DNA from: Bacteroidota bacterium
GTDB lineage: Bacteria > Bacteroidota > Bacteroidia > NS11-12g > UBA955
DNA length: 10,321 bases
Direction of reading: 5' to 3'
NCBI GenBank assembly: GCA_030836345.1
Contig: JAURQA010000022.1
Coordinates: forward strand, 1 to 10,321
Part shown: piece after piece, positions 7,140 to 10,321 of the stretch
How the letters are laid out: every line of letters starts with the position of its first letter
How positions within the stretch are numbered: position 1 is the first letter of the stretch
Notes under the pieces: generated by a model
Database searches by the model: none
The model's input: the letters and a program-made list of their open reading frames with translations, nothing else
Told to the model about the DNA's origin: nothing
Translations under genes and position numbers: made by a program

Positions 7140-8599
7140 TATGCTATGGATTCAATGATTTTTAATGCAACAATGGAGTCGTCAAAATCATGACGTACTC
7201 CGTTAATTTCTTGGTAAGATTCATGCCCCTTGCCAGCTATTAGAATAACCTCGCCTGCCTGGGCAGTGGTAATCGCAGTTTTAATGGCCTGCTCTCTATC
7301 TTGTATTTGAAGGATGTTTTTATAGTATTGCCCCTCAATCCCTTTTTCGATATCTCCAAGAATCTTAGATGGATCTTCCGTTCTAGGGTTATCGTTAGTA
7401 AGTATTACTCGATTGGCATTTTCCGCTGCAATGGCTCCCATCTTTGGCCTTTTTGCAGTATCTCTATCGCCACCACAACCAAATACAACCGTTAGAGAAA
7501 CACTGTTTTTACGTATATTATTTATGGTTTTAATTACATTCTCCAAAGCATCTGGAGTGTGTGCATAGTCTACAATAACAGGATTTTTGCCTCCTGGATT
7601 AATCAGTTCAAACCTTCCTTTAACTTTCCCTAATTTACTTAGTGCGATAATCAATTCAGTTGATGGAATGTCAAACAATACACCTATGCCATATACCGCA
7701 GTTAAATTAATAGCATTGAACGCGCCAACCAGTGGAGTCCAGAACTGATGCCTATTGAGTTCAATTTGCATTCCATTAAAATCTGTCTCAAGGATTTTAC
7801 TCCTAAAATCACTAATGGACTTTTGTGAGTATGTATATCGCGTAGCCTTGGTATTTTGCATCATGACAAGGCCGTTTTTATCATCCTTATTTACCAAGGC
7901 AATCGCATCCGAACTTAGACTGTCAAATAGTTGCTTCTTCGTATCTCTATAATTTGCAAAGGAGCCATGGTAGTCCAAATGGTCATGCGTTAAATTACTA
8001 AATATGGCTGCATCAAATTGTAAACCTGCTATCCTAGATTGACTTATAGCATGCGAAGACACCTCCATAAAACAATAATCCACACCATCAGCCACCATGG
8101 AGTGTATTAGCTGATAAAGCTCACTTACTTCTGGTGTGGTATGCGTCGATGGAATAATTTTTTCGTTAATTCTATTTTCAACAGTGCTAATGAGGCCTAC
8201 TCCATAGCCAAGGTTTTTGAATAAATTAAATAGGAGTGTGGCAATGGTTGTTTTTCCATTTGTTCCTGTAATTCCAATTAAACGAAGTTCCTCATCTGGT
8301 TTTCCATAACATACCTTGTTGCAGATTCCTGCTGCTAAGGCAGAATTAATTACCTGGATGTAGGCCACTCCATCTTCTATTTTCTTAGGTAAGGACTCAC
8401 AAACAATTGCACAGGCTCCATTTTCAATGGCCTTGGAAATGTATTCATGCCCATCAACCGTGTTTCCATGAACCGCCACAAATAAATCACTCATCGTTAC
8501 TTTTCGTGAATCTGTATGCGCATGTTCAATGCTGAGCTCTAGGTTACCCAATGTTTGAATTACATTTAATTCTTCCAGTATGTCCTTTAGCACTATCAT
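7139..8599 (-). CDS. murE: MurE, UDP-MurNAc-tripeptide synthetase, probably meso-DAP adding
   Basis: MurE is a cytoplasmic Mur ligase that adds the third stem-peptide residue to UDP-MurNAc-L-Ala-D-Glu. The 486 residues show the full set of motifs: HTDSRKV at 28-34, ATP loop GITGTNGKTT (109-118), THTTPEV for substrate (152-158), EVSSHAI (179-185), THDHLDYHGSF (204-214) and Lys221 at the carbamylated-lysine position. The amino-acid pocket DNPRTEDP (403-410) is the form found in meso-diaminopimelate ligases; lysine-adding enzymes lack this DNPR form. GKGHE (456-460) lies near the C-terminus. The peptidoglycan is therefore inferred to be of the DAP type. The ATG overlaps the ftsI TGA (ATGA), and the stop shares a base with the mraY ATG, so it sits inside a coupled chain. 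Confidence 0.97.
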   Translation of the reverse strand: MIVLKDILEELNVIQTLGNLELSIEHAHTDSRKVTMSDLFVAVHGNTVDGHEYISKAIENGACAIVCESLPKKIEDGVAYIQVINSALAAGICNKVCYGKPDEELRLIGITGTNGKTTIATLLFNLFKNLGYGVGLISTVENRINEKIIPSTHTTPEVSELYQLIHSMVADGVDYCFMEVSSHAISQSRIAGLQFDAAIFSNLTHDHLDYHGSFANYRDTKKQLFDSLSSDAIALVNKDDKNGLVMMQNTKATRYTYSQKSISDFRSKILETDFNGMQIELNRHQFWTPLVGAFNAINLTAVYGIGVLFDIPSTELIIALSKLGKVKGRFELINPGGKNPVIVDYAHTPDALENVIKTINNIRKNSVSLTVVFGCGGDRDTAKRPKMGAIAAENANRVILTNDNPRTEDPSKILGDIEKGIEGQYYKNILQIQDREQAIKTAITTAQAGEVILIAGKGHESYQEINGVRHDFDDSIVALKIIESIA

Positions 8600-10321
8600 T
8601 TAAGTATGAGTTGTATGGTTTGACCATTTCTAAAGCGATTTCCAGCCTTAATGCTTTGTTTGTGTACTTTTCCTCTGCCTTCATAGGATACCTTTAAGCC
8701 CATTGATTCCAGGATATATATGGCATCTCTTAAACCCATGTTTTTAAGGTCAGGGATTTTAGAAGAATCCAAGTCATATTTGTGAAGTTCAACACTAAAT
8801 TTCCCTCCTTTAGCTTCGGAATAAGCCCCGGTTTTGCCAATGGTGTATGAGCTGATAGCCAAGTGGTCTAGAACATATTTGATTTGGTTACTTGGCCCCT
8901 TCATGATTTGCGGAAATTCCATGTCACTTGGAGTAATCGGAGTCTTCTGCATCGCATTGTTTTTAGAATATATAAAATCAGAAATTTCCTTAAAAACTGG
9001 ACCAGCCACCATGCCGCCGTAGTATTGGCCCGCCTTAGGTTCGTTTATAACAACAATGATAGAATACGTGGGATTGTCTGCGGGGAAATACCCAGCAAAA
9101 GAGGCCTTATAGGCACCTGGTTTATATCCTTTATTCCCATCTGCTATTTGAGCAGTCCCTGTTTTCCCGGCAATAGCATAACTTTCACTTTTAAGATTTT
9201 TTCCTGTTCCATCTGAAATAACACTCTCCATCATTTTTTTAAGACTCTCTATTGTGGAGGGCTTGCAGATTTTTTTTTCTAGAACAATGGGTTGTATTTT
9301 ATCTACTACTCTTCCTTGCTGTCGGAGTTCTGATACCATATAAGGCCTCATTAAAGTTCCATTATTGGCTACCGCATTGTAAACCGTTAAAATTTGCAAA
9401 GGACTTAACTTTGCTTCATAGCCAATGCTAAGCCAGGGCAGGCTATTGGCACTCCAGGTTCCCTTTCCAGGTTGTTGTACAATGGGGAAACTTGCACTCT
9501 TAATATCGAAAGCAGGCGTTTGATCTAAGCGCAGTTTTTTAAAGTAAGCGATGAACTTTTTAGGTCTCTTTTTATAATTGTCGCTAACGAGGCGGCTTAT
9601 CCCAACATTACTGCTGTATTGAAAAGATTCATGCAGCGAGAGGACCGTTTTCTTTGGTCTGCTTGCATCGAGCATGGTCTTGTCATAAAATTTATATTTA
9701 CCCCATTTAATATCAATAGAATCAGAAGGTTTACAGTATCCGTCATTAATAAGAGCCATTGCAGATATTAGTTTTACTGTTGATCCAGGTTCATTGTAAT
9801 CATCTACCGCATAGTTTTTCGTCTCTCTGTATTTGCCATCTGTTCCTCTTTTGAGATTTGCTATGGCTTTTACTGCGCCTGTTTTTACATCCATCACAAT
9901 GGCGCAACCGGATTGCGCTTTATTTGAACGCACTGCTTTTTGGAGCGCATATTGTGCTACATCCTGTATTTGAACATCCAGTGTGGTGATAATATCATAG
10001 CCATCGCGCGGTTGATTGTATTTCGCTGTTTTAATGGTACGCCAAACACCTCCAGGCATTCGCTGTTGCATTTGTTTTCCGTTAATGCCGCTTAGTAAAC
10101 TATCCAAGGCTCCCTCTAAACCCACATATACTCCTCCTTTTCGAGAGCCAATGGCTTTTCGGGCCATTTCCCCCATAAAGTAAAGGCGTTCGCCATGCTC
10201 TTCAAAGTAGAAACCTTTGTACCGACCTAATTTAATGATGGGCCATTGGCGCATGACCTTTGCAAGGCCATAATTTATGTCCTTTGCCAGTATAGTATAT
10301 CTTCGTTTAGTGGCTCGCAAC
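8596..10321 (-). CDS. ftsI: FtsI/PBP3-type septal transpeptidase with C-terminal PASTA domain (5' partial)
   Basis: This is a class B penicillin-binding protein that cross-links new septal peptidoglycan in the periplasm, with FtsW as its polymerase partner. The frame stays open to the window edge, so the cytoplasmic tail, membrane anchor and the RGxI motif of the dimerisation domain lie outside. The visible 574 residues start in the N-terminal pedestal. The transpeptidase domain carries the catalytic tetrad STVK (180-183, Ser180 as nucleophile), the SSN triad (236-238) and KTGT (386-389), all intact. A single PASTA domain fills about residues 521-574, starting at KIPDLKNMGLRDA, as is common in Bacteroidota FtsI. 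The apparent first codon (TTG at 10320) is only where the window cuts the gene. It heads the visible operon and overlaps murE by four bases. The first-position choice ftsI rather than a sporulation paralogue follows from the dcw context. Confidence 0.95.
   Translation of the reverse strand, partial: LRATKRRYTILAKDINYGLAKVMRQWPIIKLGRYKGFYFEEHGERLYFMGEMARKAIGSRKGGVYVGLEGALDSLLSGINGKQMQQRMPGGVWRTIKTAKYNQPRDGYDIITTLDVQIQDVAQYALQKAVRSNKAQSGCAIVMDVKTGAVKAIANLKRGTDGKYRETKNYAVDDYNEPGSTVKLISAMALINDGYCKPSDSIDIKWGKYKFYDKTMLDASRPKKTVLSLHESFQYSSNVGISRLVSDNYKKRPKKFIAYFKKLRLDQTPAFDIKSASFPIVQQPGKGTWSANSLPWLSIGYEAKLSPLQILTVYNAVANNGTLMRPYMVSELRQQGRVVDKIQPIVLEKKICKPSTIESLKKMMESVISDGTGKNLKSESYAIAGKTGTAQIADGNKGYKPGAYKASFAGYFPADNPTYSIIVVINEPKAGQYYGGMVAGPVFKEISDFIYSKNNAMQKTPITPSDMEFPQIMKGPSNQIKYVLDHLAISSYTIGKTGAYSEAKGGKFSVELHKYDLDSSKIPDLKNMGLRDAIYILESMGLKVSYEGRGKVHKQSIKAGNRFRNGQTIQLILK

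Noticed and set aside
8884..9216. Open frame of 110 residues on the + strand inside ftsI.
   Set aside because: It is antisense to the KTGT-containing transpeptidase coding region, with no start context or recognisable domain.
9778..9800. STVK in FtsI as an altered active site (STFK is common).
   Set aside because: STVK also occurs in well-studied active FtsI proteins such as that of E. coli, so it is normal variation.

Overview
The window comes from a bacterium, most likely a member of the Bacteroidota (Flavobacteriales or Cryomorphaceae-like). This rests on three things: the order ftsI-murE-mraY-murD-ftsW-murG, Bacteroidota-style protein features (for example the MraY N-terminus, the QTSDFAK motif in FtsW and a single C-terminal PASTA domain on FtsI), and start codons without GGAGG-type Shine-Dalgarno sequences. 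It is gene-dense and moderately AT-rich. No RNA genes, CRISPR arrays or mobile elements were seen, and no gap is longer than about 35 bases.

Bases 1-2413 (+ strand) hold two genes. The first, cut by the window start, is the cobalamin-binding plus G-protein part of a fused IcmF-type acyl-CoA mutase. It stops cleanly at the domain boundary, so the catalytic mutase half expected in this family is absent. About 34 bases later comes a hydrophobic polytopic membrane protein of unknown function, possibly a GT-C-like glycosyltransferase.

Bases 2410-10321 (- strand) hold six tightly packed genes of the division and cell wall (dcw) cluster. In transcription order they are ftsI (5' end outside the window), murE, mraY, murD, ftsW and murG. 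Together they cover the cytoplasmic and membrane stages of peptidoglycan synthesis. MurD and MurE add D-Glu and (by its DNPR motif) meso-diaminopimelate to the UDP-MurNAc peptide. MraY and MurG build lipid I and then lipid II. FtsW polymerises lipid II into glycan, and FtsI cross-links it at the septum. Five junctions overlap or nearly touch (ATGA, TAATG, TTGA, a 26-base gap and a 14-base overlap), which points to one mRNA with translational coupling.

The main oddities are the truncated IcmF-like gene, the ending of the dcw run at murG instead of continuing to murC-ftsQ-ftsA-ftsZ, and a convergent overlap of stop codons that carries a terminator-like hairpin. Otherwise this is a conventional housekeeping region. 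I found no clear sign of a new multi-gene system.
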